From: Streptomyces parvulus
GTDB taxonomy: Bacteria; Actinomycetota; Actinomycetes; Streptomycetales; Streptomycetaceae
Assembly: GCF_014648855.1 (NCBI RefSeq)
Contig: NZ_BMRX01000005.1
Span: 186,001 to 250,000, forward strand
Length of the DNA: 64,000 bases
Direction: 5' to 3'
Part shown: piece after piece, positions 29,232 through 37,452 of the stretch
Numbering within the stretch: the stretch's first letter is position 1
How the letters are laid out: every line of letters starts with the position of its first letter
Translations under genes and position numbers: made by a program
Notes under the pieces: generated by a model
Seen by the model: the letters and a program-made list of their open reading frames with translations, nothing else
The model's database searches: none
What the model was told of the DNA's origin: nothing

Positions 29232-29801
29232 ATGACCGCGATGCGCAGAGGACTCGTCCACGTACTTGCCTGGCTGCTCGCCACCGGCGCGGCGGTCACG
29301 CTGTCGTGGTGGGGCGTCCACACGGTGATGACGGGCACGGCCTACGACGCGCCCCGCGCGCTGCCCATCACGGCGGCCGACGCCTCGGTGCGGGACGCCG
29401 GGGAGACCCCGGAGGGCGAGGACGCGCGGGCGTCCTCCACCAGCCGGCCTTCCCCCTCCCCGTCGGGCACTCCGTCGGCGTCACCGGACACGAGCGGCCC
29501 GGAACCGGACCCCACCCCGTCGCGGACCTCGCCGTCCCCCGGGCCCGAGGGCCGGACGACCCCGTCGCCCGCCACGTCCGGCGAGGTCAGGAGCTACGAC
29601 ACGGACGGCGGCCGGGCGGTCTTCGACCTCGGGAGGTCGTCCGCGTCTCTGGTGTCGGCGACGCCGGGTGCCGGCTGGTCGATGCAGGTGTGGAAGACGG
29701 AGTCGTGGATCCGGGTGGAGTTCACCTCGGGGGCGGACCGGGTGTCGGTGTTCTGCACCTGGCACGACGGGCCGCCGCGGGTGGAGATCGGCAGCTACTG
29801 A
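29232..29801 (+). CDS. Single-pass membrane or secreted protein of unknown function
   Basis: A 189-aa protein with an N-terminal hydrophobic anchor (about residues 8-30), a long Ser/Pro/Thr-rich low-complexity stretch (about 55-115) and a small C-terminal beta-rich domain (residues about 120-189) with two Trp-rich strands. It is divergent from the two-component genes 134 bp away and could be a target or modulator. ATG 29232 and ATG 29241 are both possible starts. Confidence 0.75.
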   Translation: MTAMRRGLVHVLAWLLATGAAVTLSWWGVHTVMTGTAYDAPRALPITAADASVRDAGETPEGEDARASSTSRPSPSPSGTPSASPDTSGPEPDPTPSRTSPSPGPEGRTTPSPATSGEVRSYDTDGGRAVFDLGRSSASLVSATPGAGWSMQVWKTESWIRVEFTSGADRVSVFCTWHDGPPRVEIGSY

Positions 29802-29829
29802 GCCGGCGCCGCGTCGGGCGGGCCCCGGG

Positions 29830-30699
29830 TCAGCGGAAGACGGACGGCGGCGGCGCGGGCGAGTCCACCGCCGCCGCGTCGGTCACCGGCGCGGCCCCTC
29901 CCGTGAGGTCGGCCAGCGCACGGCCGTGTTCCACCCTGGCCGGCTGCGGATCGGAGGCGGCGCGGCGGGTGAGTTCGGCCACCGGCAGCGGGTGGTCGCA
30001 GGCGACGAGGACGGCGTTGCCGAAGCGCTTGCCGCGCAGCACGGCCGGGTCGGCGACGAGGGCGAGTTCCGCGAACCGGTCGGCGGCGGTGGCGATCTGG
30101 CCGCGCAGGTGGGCGAGCGGCGGGCCGTCGGCGAGGTTGGCGGCGTAGAGCCCGCCGGGCGCGAGCGCGCGCCTGACGTCGTCGAGGAACTCGCCGGAGG
30201 TGAGGTGGGCCGGGGTGCGCGCGCCGCTGAAGACGTCCGCGACGACCAGGTCGGCCCAGCCGTCGGGCACCTTGGCCAGTCCGGCGCGGGCGTCGGTGGA
30301 GCGCACCCGTATCCGCGCGCCGGGGTCCAGGGGGAGTTCCCGGCGGACCAGTTGGACGAGGGCGGCGTCGCGCTCGACGACCTGCTGGGTGGAGCGGGGC
30401 CGGGTGGCGGCGAGGTAGCGGGCGAGGGTGAGGGCACCGCCGCCGAGGTGCACGGCCCGGACGGGTCTGCCCGGCGGCGCGGCGAGGTCGATGACGTGAC
30501 CGAGGCGGCGCTGGTACTCGAAGGACAGGTGGGCCGGGTCGTCGAGGTCGACGTGCGACTGCGGGGCGCCGTCGATCAGCAGGCTCCACGCCCGCGGCCG
30601 GTCCCGGTCGGGGATCAGCTCGGCGCGTCCGCCGTCGACGTCCTCGACGACCGTCTCGGCGGCGGCGCGCTCGCGGCGGGTGCTCCTGGACTTTCCCAT
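29830..30699 (-). CDS. Spermidine-synthase-like methyltransferase-fold protein
   Basis: A 289-aa Rossmann-fold protein resembling the SpeE/spermidine synthase family. It has a glycine-rich cofactor loop (VHLGGGALTLARYL), an acidic residue after the second strand (VVERDAALV), and VVADVFSGARTPAHL where spermidine synthases have a DxxD/P motif. Many actinobacterial homologues lack the putrescine-binding acidic pair and are of unknown activity, so polyamine synthesis is not assured. Confidence 0.8.
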   Translation of the reverse strand: MGKSRSTRRERAAAETVVEDVDGGRAELIPDRDRPRAWSLLIDGAPQSHVDLDDPAHLSFEYQRRLGHVIDLAAPPGRPVRAVHLGGGALTLARYLAATRPRSTQQVVERDAALVQLVRRELPLDPGARIRVRSTDARAGLAKVPDGWADLVVADVFSGARTPAHLTSGEFLDDVRRALAPGGLYAANLADGPPLAHLRGQIATAADRFAELALVADPAVLRGKRFGNAVLVACDHPLPVAELTRRAASDPQPARVEHGRALADLTGGAAPVTDAAAVDSPAPPPSVFR

Positions 30700-30820
30700 C
30701 GGACCATTGTCGGACCATTTTGGCGCACGGAGGACGCCGGGCGCCCGGAAGGCGCCGGGACCGCGAGCCGGGGCGGCTGGAGGGCAGCGCTGCTCCGGTC
30801 CCGTGAGGCGGGGGGGCCGC

Positions 30821-31204
30821 TCAGCGGCAGCTGTCGGCCGCCCTGATCAGCCGGGCCGCCTCGCCCAGCGCCTCGCGCAGCACCGCGGGGTCGGTCGCGA
30901 GGTCCGCCTCGCCGGGCGGCAGCAGCCAGTCGGAGCCCTCCACGGGCGGCTCGGGCGGCAGGTCGAGGCGCAGCCCGCGGCCGTCGGTCTCCGTACAGGT
31001 GCTGCCCGGCACGTCCCAGGCGGCGGCGGTGCCCGGCGGCACCAGGAACCCCAGGGTGTCGCAGCCGTCGTCGTGGATCACGGGACCCACCGCCTCGCCG
31101 GCTCCGCGCCTGAGGATGTCGACCGCCTCCAGACCCTGCCGGGTCGGCACGGTGACGACGTCGCAGGCGTCGCAGGGGGGTGCGCTGCCTCTGCTGGTAT
31201 CCAT
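30821..31204 (-). CDS. Small conserved protein of unknown function
   Basis: A 127-aa soluble protein. It begins with a CDAC motif (residues about 11-14), then a compact domain with LGFLVPPGTAAAWDVPG and a C-terminal helix. I have a weak impression that this resembles small Streptomyces proteins containing a primase/polymerase-like N-terminal fold, but cannot support it. ATG 31204 was chosen because GGAGG lies 7 bp upstream; the frame is open further upstream. Confidence 0.65.
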   Translation of the reverse strand: MDTSRGSAPPCDACDVVTVPTRQGLEAVDILRRGAGEAVGPVIHDDGCDTLGFLVPPGTAAAWDVPGSTCTETDGRGLRLDLPPEPPVEGSDWLLPPGEADLATDPAVLREALGEAARLIRAADSCR

Positions 31205-31509
31205 CCCGGCCTCCACCACGGAAGTCCTCCTCGGAGAAACTGGCCGGGAGTCGGTGGCCTCCCGGTCACCCTCTTCAACGCGGCGGAGCGTCAACGGCTA
31301 CGGCACGGGTCCGCCGCAAAGGATGGCACTTCATGGCAGATCGCGGATGAGATATCCGGTTTGTAGCCAAACAGTGCGTGGTTGGTCCGTCACAGCCGGT
31401 ACGTTCTTGCTCGCCGGACACAGGGATGCCACGTGACGACATGCGGATGAACCCCGCAACTCACCCCTTTTCCGGCATGGTTCGACGGTTCGCACGAGAG
31501 GACCCGGCC
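31205..31509. other. Divergent intergenic region
   Basis: 305 bp between a leftward small gene and a rightward regulator. The frame of the regulator is open from 31378 and has in-frame ATGs at 31441 and 31447, so part of this could be coding. No operator was recognised. Confidence 0.4.
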
Positions 31510-32958
31510 ATGGCGTCGTCAATGGTGACCTCCGCCCAGCCCGAACGGCCGTCGCGGCCCAACCTCGCCTTCCGGCGGCTGCGCGGCAAGCGCTCACCGG
31601 CCGAGTTCGCGGCGGCGGTGCGGCGGGCCGCGCGCGAGATCGGCGAGCGGGTCAGCTGCGACGCGCGCTACGTCGGCCGGGTGGAGGCCGGCGAGATCCG
31701 CTGCCCCAACTACGCGTACGAGCGGGTGTTCCTGCACATGTTCCCCGGCCGGACGCTCACCGACCTGGGGTTCGCGCCCCGCGCGTCGGTCCGCGGACGC
31801 CGGGCGCGCGCCGACGAGGACGCGCTGCCGGCGCACACCAGGCCGGGCGAGTGCGCCGCGGATGAGACGCGAGGGGCGGGTGAACCGTATGAGACGCAGG
31901 ACACGCAGGACCCGTACGAAAAGCACGACGACCACGAGGAGAGCGACGTGCTGCGTCGCGCATTCATGACGGGCGGGGCCACCGTGGCCGCCGCCTCGCT
32001 GGGCCCGCTGGGGCTCGCGCTCGACGCCGCGGCGGCCGGACGTCCGGTGCGCCGCGCGGGGTCGGGCGAGGCCGGCGCCCTGGAGGAAGCCGTCCGCCGG
32101 ATCCGGCTGCTGGACGACCGGCACGGCGCGGACGGCCTCTACCGCCGCGCGGCCGCCCCGCTGCGCACCGCGTACGCGCTGCTGGACGCCGGGGCCTCCA
32201 GCAGGGCTACGGCGGACCGGCTCTACACCGGCGCCGGCGAACTGGCCATCTCCGTGGGCTGGCTGGCGCACGACTCCGGGCGTTTCGACGACGCGCGCTC
32301 GCACTACGCGGAGGCCCTGGCCACCTCGCGGATGACCGGCGACGCGGGGCTGGAGGCGCACGCCTTCTGCAACATGGCGTTCCTGGCGCGCGACGCCGGG
32401 CGCCCGCGCGAGGCGGTGCGGGCCGCCCAGGCCGCGCAGGGCGCCGCCCGGCCGCTGGGCTCGGACCGGCTGATGTCGCTGCTGGCGCTGCGCGAGGCGG
32501 GCGGCTGGGCGGGCCTCGCCGACCGCGTCGGCTGCGAACAGGCGCTCGCCCGCGCGCAGGCCTTCTTCGACCGGGGCCCGTCGGACGCCGACCCCGAGTG
32601 GATGAGCTTCTACGGCCGCGCCGAGCTGGAGGGGCTGGAGGCGCAGTGCTGGTCCGCCCTCGGCGACTGGCCGCGGGCCGCCCGGCACGCGCGGCGGGCG
32701 GCCGATCTGCAGGACCCGCACTTCACCCGGAACCTCGCGCTGTATTCGGCGGAGCTGGCGGACGACCTGGCCCGCGGCGGCCGGCCCGACGAGGCCGCGG
32801 GCGCGGGGATGCGGGTTCTGGACCTGCTGGCCGAGGTCCAGTCCTCCCGGGTCGGCACGATGCTGGCCGGCACGGCCCGCGTGCTGCTGCCGCACCGCCG
32901 CAACCCGGGCGTCTCGGCGTTTCTGGACCGACACGCGGCCCTGCCGCGCCCGGCCTGA
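31510..32958 (+). CDS. HTH/TPR-type regulator (NsdA-like)
   Basis: A 482-aa protein with an N-terminal helix-turn-helix-like segment (about 15-80, with DARYVGRVEAGEIRCPN), an acidic low-complexity linker, an internal RRAFMTGGA followed by a hydrophobic Ala/Leu stretch (about 155-180), and a C-terminal half of TPR-type helices (about 215-470). This architecture is seen in the Streptomyces family that includes NsdA, a negative regulator of differentiation. Start chosen by AGAGGA before ATG. Target genes are unknown. Confidence 0.75.
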   Translation: MASSMVTSAQPERPSRPNLAFRRLRGKRSPAEFAAAVRRAAREIGERVSCDARYVGRVEAGEIRCPNYAYERVFLHMFPGRTLTDLGFAPRASVRGRRARADEDALPAHTRPGECAADETRGAGEPYETQDTQDPYEKHDDHEESDVLRRAFMTGGATVAAASLGPLGLALDAAAAGRPVRRAGSGEAGALEEAVRRIRLLDDRHGADGLYRRAAAPLRTAYALLDAGASSRATADRLYTGAGELAISVGWLAHDSGRFDDARSHYAEALATSRMTGDAGLEAHAFCNMAFLARDAGRPREAVRAAQAAQGAARPLGSDRLMSLLALREAGGWAGLADRVGCEQALARAQAFFDRGPSDADPEWMSFYGRAELEGLEAQCWSALGDWPRAARHARRAADLQDPHFTRNLALYSAELADDLARGGRPDEAAGAGMRVLDLLAEVQSSRVGTMLAGTARVLLPHRRNPGVSAFLDRHAALPRPA

Positions 32959-33003
32959 GGGCACCGGCCCGGGGGCGCGGGACCGGTGCTCGCGCCCGTC
33001 CCG

Positions 33004-33600
33004 TCAGCCCGCCAGGTGCCCCAGGTCGTTCCAGCTCTCCAGGGCCGGCTCCCCGTACGCCCAGCCCAGTACGGACAGCGAGGTCGGGTTCAGCCGTATC
33101 CGCGCCGCGAAGTCCAGGGGCAGGCCGAGCCAGCGCGCCCCGATCGACCGCAGGATGTGCCCGTGGGCGAAGACCAGCACGTCCCGGTCGGCCTCCCGGG
33201 CCCACGCGACCACCTCGTCCGCGCGCGCGGTGACGTCCGCCGTGCCCTCGCCGTCGGGGACGCCGTCGCGCCAGATCAGCCAGCCGGGCCGGACGGCCTG
33301 GATCTGGTCCGGGGTCATGCCCTCGTACGCCCCGTAGTCCCACTCCATGAGCGTGTCCCACGCGCGGGCGCGCTCGCCGAAGCCGGCGAGTTCGCAGGTC
33401 TCCCGCGCGCGGACGAGCGGACTGGTGCGCACCTCGACGCCGGGCAGACCCTCCAGCGGCGCCCGGTGCAGCCGCTCACCGAGCAGCTTGGCGCCCCGCC
33501 GGCCCTCCTCCATGAGCGGTACGTCGGTCCTGCCGGTGTGTCTGCCGGACAGCGACCACTCGGTCTGTCCGTGCCGGGCCAGCAGGATGCGCGGTGCCAT
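33004..33600 (-). CDS. Histidine phosphatase (phosphoglycerate mutase-like)
   Basis: A 198-aa acid phosphatase of the histidine phosphatase superfamily. It carries the LARHGQTEW motif (phospho-His) at residue about 8, the ARETCELAG arginine, [12 protein letters not shown], and the second histidine in VFAHGHILR. Substrate unknown; probably a small phosphorylated metabolite. GGAAAGG supports the ATG at 33600. Confidence 0.88.
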   Translation of the reverse strand: MAPRILLARHGQTEWSLSGRHTGRTDVPLMEEGRRGAKLLGERLHRAPLEGLPGVEVRTSPLVRARETCELAGFGERARAWDTLMEWDYGAYEGMTPDQIQAVRPGWLIWRDGVPDGEGTADVTARADEVVAWAREADRDVLVFAHGHILRSIGARWLGLPLDFAARIRLNPTSLSVLGWAYGEPALESWNDLGHLAG

Positions 33601-33750
33601 GAAGAGGCCTTTCCGGGAGAAATGTCTGAGGGGGACCTCTCCATCATCCCGCACGGCGGGCGCGGGCAACCCGGGGGGCGATCCCGGCGTCTATCCGGTC
33701 CGAGGGCGCCTCGCGAAGGGGGCGCGCCGACGCCGTAGAGTGGCACGTCC

Positions 33751-34761
33751 GTGTCAACCGAGGCGCGTGTGACGAGAAGGGGGAGGGCGATCGGATTGCC
33801 GCACACCGAGACACCGGGCAGCGAGGCGGACCCGAAGACTCGGCTGCGCTGGTGGACCGAGCTGCCGCTCATCGTCCTCGTGTACGCCTGCTACTCCGCC
33901 GGGCGGCTGCTCGTGCGGGGCGACGTCTCCGACGCCGTCGACCACGGCCTCGCGATCCTGGACGTGGAGAAGGCCCTCTTCCTCAACGCGGAGCACCCCC
34001 TCAACCGGCTCTTCACCAGCGAGCCCTGGATAGGCATACCGGCGGACTTCTGGTACGCGTCGCTGCACTACCTGGTCACGCCGGTGCTCCTGATCTGGCT
34101 CTTCCGCTCCCGCGCGGTGCGCTACCGGGCGGCGCGCACCTGGCTGATGACGTCCACGTTCATCGGCCTCATCGGTTTCACCCTGCTCCCGACCTGTCCG
34201 CCCCGGCTGCTGGACGCGAGCCACGGTTTCGTCGACACGATGGCCCAGTACAGCTCGTACGGCTGGTGGGGCGGCGAGGCCAGCGCGCCGCGCGGGCTGG
34301 GCGGGATGACCAACCAGTACGCGGCCATGCCGAGCCTGCACGTGGGCTGGGCCCTGTGGTGCGGCGTGATCCTCTGGCGCTTCGGCGGCAACCGCACCAC
34401 GAAGGTGCTCGGCGTGGTCTACCCGCTGGTGACCACCGTCGTCGTGATGGGCACCGCGAACCACTACTTCCTCGACGCGGTCGCGGGCGCCGCCGTGATG
34501 GGCGCGGGACTGCTGCTGACCCCCCTCGTGCTGCGGATCTCGAACCGGGCGCGGACCGCGCTCACGGCCCGTCTCGCCCCGCGGGGCACGGCCGCCGCAC
34601 CGGTCCCGGACGGCGCGGGCTCCCCGATTGTCAGTGGCGGATGCCAGACTTCCGCGGGTGAGCGATTTCCACGGCAGCGCGAGCAGCGGTTCGGAGCGGG
34701 AGCCGAGCCGGACCCCGCCCCCTCGGACGCGGGGGACGAGACTCCGGCACCGGCTCGCTGA
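33751..34761 (+). CDS. PAP2-family membrane protein (inositol-phosphotransferase-like)
   Basis: A 336-aa membrane protein with about six TM helices. PAP2-type motifs are TCPPRLL, MPSLHVGWALW (catalytic His region) and NHYFLDAVAGA. Homologues are lipid phosphatases or phosphotransferases in phosphoinositide or cell-envelope metabolism. The C-terminal 70 residues are polar and disordered-looking, and overlap the 5' end of the next gene by about 100 bp in another frame. GTG 33751 was taken as the start. Confidence 0.8.
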   Translation: MSTEARVTRRGRAIGLPHTETPGSEADPKTRLRWWTELPLIVLVYACYSAGRLLVRGDVSDAVDHGLAILDVEKALFLNAEHPLNRLFTSEPWIGIPADFWYASLHYLVTPVLLIWLFRSRAVRYRAARTWLMTSTFIGLIGFTLLPTCPPRLLDASHGFVDTMAQYSSYGWWGGEASAPRGLGGMTNQYAAMPSLHVGWALWCGVILWRFGGNRTTKVLGVVYPLVTTVVVMGTANHYFLDAVAGAAVMGAGLLLTPLVLRISNRARTALTARLAPRGTAAAPVPDGAGSPIVSGGCQTSAGERFPRQREQRFGAGAEPDPAPSDAGDETPAPAR

Positions 34762-35860
34762 GCTGCGCGGACCCGACGTACCCGCCAAGGCGCTGGACGC
34801 CCGCGCGCTGGCCGCCCTCGCCGCCAACCCGGGATGCCGCAGGCGCGCGATCCTCGACGGCGCCGGGGTGGACAAGGCCTCCCTCGCGAGCGCGCTGGGC
34901 TCACCGTCGGTCTTCGGGCAGTCGCAGTTCGCCTTCATGCGGGGCAACGCCTTCGAGGCCCGGGTCAAGGCGGACGGCGGCGCCGAGCTGCTGCGCCTCG
35001 TCCACGAGAAGCTCGACGGCCGGGCCGCGGAACCCGTCGGCGCCGAGGTCCCCGACCTCTCCGCGTCCGGGCCCGAGGGCCGCGCCGCCCGCACCTCGCT
35101 GGCGCTGCGCGAGGCCACCCGGACGCCCGGCACCTGGACGCTGCTCGACCATCCGATGCTCGCCCTGGAGGTCGCCGGCTCCCCCGCCTTCCTGGAGCCG
35201 GACGCCGTGGTGGTGCATCCGGACGGCAGCTGGACGGTCGTGGAGATCAAGTCCTTCCCGATGCTGGACGGCGCCGCCGACCCGGCCAAGGTCGGCGCCG
35301 CCGCGCGCCAGGCCGCCGTGTACGTGCTGGCCCTGGAGCGGGTCGCCGCGCACCTGGACCCCGCGCCGCGCGTGCGCCACCGCGTGCTGCTGGTCTGCCC
35401 CAAGGACTTCTCCAACCTGCCCACCGCGTCCGCCGTCGACGTCCGCAAGCAGCGCGCGGTCACCGACCGGCAGCTGGCCCGGCTGACCCGGATCGAGGAC
35501 ATCGCCGACGAGCTGCCCGACGGCGTCTGCTTCTCCCCCGAGCTGCCGACCGAGGAACTGACCGAGGCGGTGGAGTCGGTCCCCGCGGCCTACGCGCCCG
35601 AGTGCCTGTCCGCCTGCGAGCTGGCCTTCCACTGCCGCGCCCGCTCCCGGGAGGCCGGCGCCGTGACCCGGCTCGGCCGCCCGGTCCGGGCCGAACTGGG
35701 CGGGCTCTCCACGGTCGAGGAGGTGCTGGCCGCGGCCCGCGGGGAGGCCGGCGACCCGGACGACCCGGCGGTGGCCGCGCTGCGCCGGGCGGCCGGGCTG
35801 CGGGCGGAGGCGCTGGCGATGGCCGGCGTCGGGGGCGGCGGGGTGGCCGGGTGTCGCTGA
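34658..35860 (+). CDS. Cas4/Dna2-like PD-(D/E)XK nuclease with predicted iron-sulfur cluster
   Basis: A 400-aa RecB-family nuclease. The active-site series is visible: RGNAFEARV (motif I-like), Asp182 in LEPDAVVV, Glu196-x-Lys198 in VVEIKSF, and the QAAVY motif behind it. Four cysteines are placed as in Cas4, AddB and eukaryotic Dna2: C60 (NPGCRRR) before the nuclease core and C316, C320, C326 (ECLSACELAFHC) after it, which predicts a 4Fe-4S cluster. The stop overlaps the next gene by 10 bp. The start is uncertain: GTG 34658 keeps all motifs; GTG 34628 adds ten residues. Its neighbour two genes down is a Dna2-type helicase. Confidence 0.82.
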   Translation: MSDFHGSASSGSEREPSRTPPPRTRGTRLRHRLAELRGPDVPAKALDARALAALAANPGCRRRAILDGAGVDKASLASALGSPSVFGQSQFAFMRGNAFEARVKADGGAELLRLVHEKLDGRAAEPVGAEVPDLSASGPEGRAARTSLALREATRTPGTWTLLDHPMLALEVAGSPAFLEPDAVVVHPDGSWTVVEIKSFPMLDGAADPAKVGAAARQAAVYVLALERVAAHLDPAPRVRHRVLLVCPKDFSNLPTASAVDVRKQRAVTDRQLARLTRIEDIADELPDGVCFSPELPTEELTEAVESVPAAYAPECLSACELAFHCRARSREAGAVTRLGRPVRAELGGLSTVEEVLAAARGEAGDPDDPAVAALRRAAGLRAEALAMAGVGGGGVAGCR

Positions 35861-37452
35861 TCACCACGCTCGCCCGGCTGGAGGCGGTGCGCGCCGAGGC
35901 CGCCCAGCCCGCCGCCACCGTCCGCCACCGCCATCTGTCCGACCGCCCGCTGGTCTTCGTCCCGCTGATCACCGCCGGTGAGGCCGGGGCCCCGCTGGGC
36001 GCGCTGGTCGGCACCGACCGGCACGCGCCGCGCCTGCTGGTGGTGCCGCAGCCCCGCGACCGCGATCTGCGTTTCACGTTCCTGGCCGAGCTGGCGGACG
36101 TCGTGCTGCCATACGTCGAGGCGTGCGCCGAGAGCGTGGAGGCCGCCGAGCGCACCGAGACCGACCCGGAGACGGGCAAGCGGGTCAAGGTCGAGGTCGA
36201 CCTGTGCTCGGACGCCGCCCAGCTGATCGTGCCGAGCCGGGCGGGCGTCGACTTCGTGCGGCTGCTGGGCCGCTCCATGCGCTTCAGGCGTACGGCGGAG
36301 CAGGACCCGCAGACCCCGCACCCCGCGCCGCCGAGGGTGCCGCTGCTCGGCCGCTGGCTCACGCACTACGGAGAGCGGGCCCGGGTCCCCGGCTCCTCCC
36401 TGCTGCTGGCCATGACCGACCTGCTGGGCCGGCACTGGGCGACCGGCCAGTCGACGCTGGAGGACCAGCACCTGGGCGCGCTGCTGGCGTGGATCGCCCC
36501 CGCCGAGGAGGGCCTGACCGGCGCGCAGGCGGCGCGCCGGGCCGAGCTGGCCCGCGACGCGGAGGGCCAGCTGCTGTGCCCGCCGGCCGGACCGGCCACC
36601 GACCCGGCCTTCGACAACCGGCTGCTGGCCCCCGCCATCGAGCGCTACGACCGCGCGCGCACCGCCCTCGCCGCCGCCGAGGACGGCCTGGAGGCCGACG
36701 ACCGGCTCGGCGCGCTCACCGCGGCCGAGCGGGAGATCCGCGCCCTGGTCGAGAGCCGTACGCGGCCCACCTGGGAGTCGGTGTGGCGGGGCCTGGACCT
36801 GCTGCGGGAGCTGCCGGCCGGTGCGCACGCCGACGACCGCTGGACCCGCGACCGCTGGTCGTTCACCTCGCACCGGGACCGGGTGCTGGCGGGCGAGCCC
36901 CCGCAGCCGCGCCGCGACGACGCGGTGACCGCGGCGAACAAGCTGGCCACGCGCGAGCGCGAGCAGGCCCGCCTGGAGGCGCAGGAGGCGCTGGACGACC
37001 CGCTGGTGATGGCGGGGCGGCGGCTGGCCGGGGAGGCGTTCGCGGGCGAGGTCGTCGACGTGGTGATGGAGTACAGCGAGAGCAGGCGGCCGAGCCCGCG
37101 CCCGCTGGTCACCGTCCGCACGGACGACCGGCCGCACCTGGGCGAGCGGGCGCGGGTGTACCGGTCGCTGGGCGGCAGGCCGCAGGCGGCGGAGTACGCG
37201 GGTCCGGGCGCCGAGGCGGACACGCTGGTGCTGCGGATCATGGACAAGATGGGGCGCGGCAGGGAGCCCGAGGCGGGGTCGGTGCCGGAGAAGGGCGACC
37301 TGGTCTGCTTCACCCTGTTCGAGCACGAGCAGCGGGGCGGCGCGAAGCTCCCCGACCCGGAGGAGACCCCGTGGACGCACGGCGGCCCGCCCGGTGAGGC
37401 GGCGGCCGTGCCGGAGGCCGCCGACGCCCAGACGGAGGAGGACGTGCTGTGA
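35851..37452 (+). CDS. Unknown protein linking the nuclease and helicase genes
   Basis: A 533-aa protein without a domain I can name. The N-terminal half is mixed alpha/beta, the middle (about 235-365) is helical and acidic, and residues about 395-470 (GEVVDVVMEYSE, LVTVRTDDRPHLGERARVY) look like a small beta-barrel. Dna2 and UPF1-type enzymes carry an OB-like barrel beside the helicase core, so this may be the missing piece of a split enzyme (inference). Both ends overlap neighbouring genes (GTG within the nuclease stop region; stop within the helicase start), which suggests stoichiometric co-production. Confidence 0.75.
   Translation: MSLITTLARLEAVRAEAAQPAATVRHRHLSDRPLVFVPLITAGEAGAPLGALVGTDRHAPRLLVVPQPRDRDLRFTFLAELADVVLPYVEACAESVEAAERTETDPETGKRVKVEVDLCSDAAQLIVPSRAGVDFVRLLGRSMRFRRTAEQDPQTPHPAPPRVPLLGRWLTHYGERARVPGSSLLLAMTDLLGRHWATGQSTLEDQHLGALLAWIAPAEEGLTGAQAARRAELARDAEGQLLCPPAGPATDPAFDNRLLAPAIERYDRARTALAAAEDGLEADDRLGALTAAEREIRALVESRTRPTWESVWRGLDLLRELPAGAHADDRWTRDRWSFTSHRDRVLAGEPPQPRRDDAVTAANKLATREREQARLEAQEALDDPLVMAGRRLAGEAFAGEVVDVVMEYSESRRPSPRPLVTVRTDDRPHLGERARVYRSLGGRPQAAEYAGPGAEADTLVLRIMDKMGRGREPEAGSVPEKGDLVCFTLFEHEQRGGAKLPDPEETPWTHGGPPGEAAAVPEAADAQTEEDVL

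Noticed and set aside
34658..35860. Cas4-like gene considered as part of a CRISPR locus
   Set aside because: No repeat-spacer array and no cas1, cas2 or effector gene is present in the window; the partner is a Dna2-type helicase.
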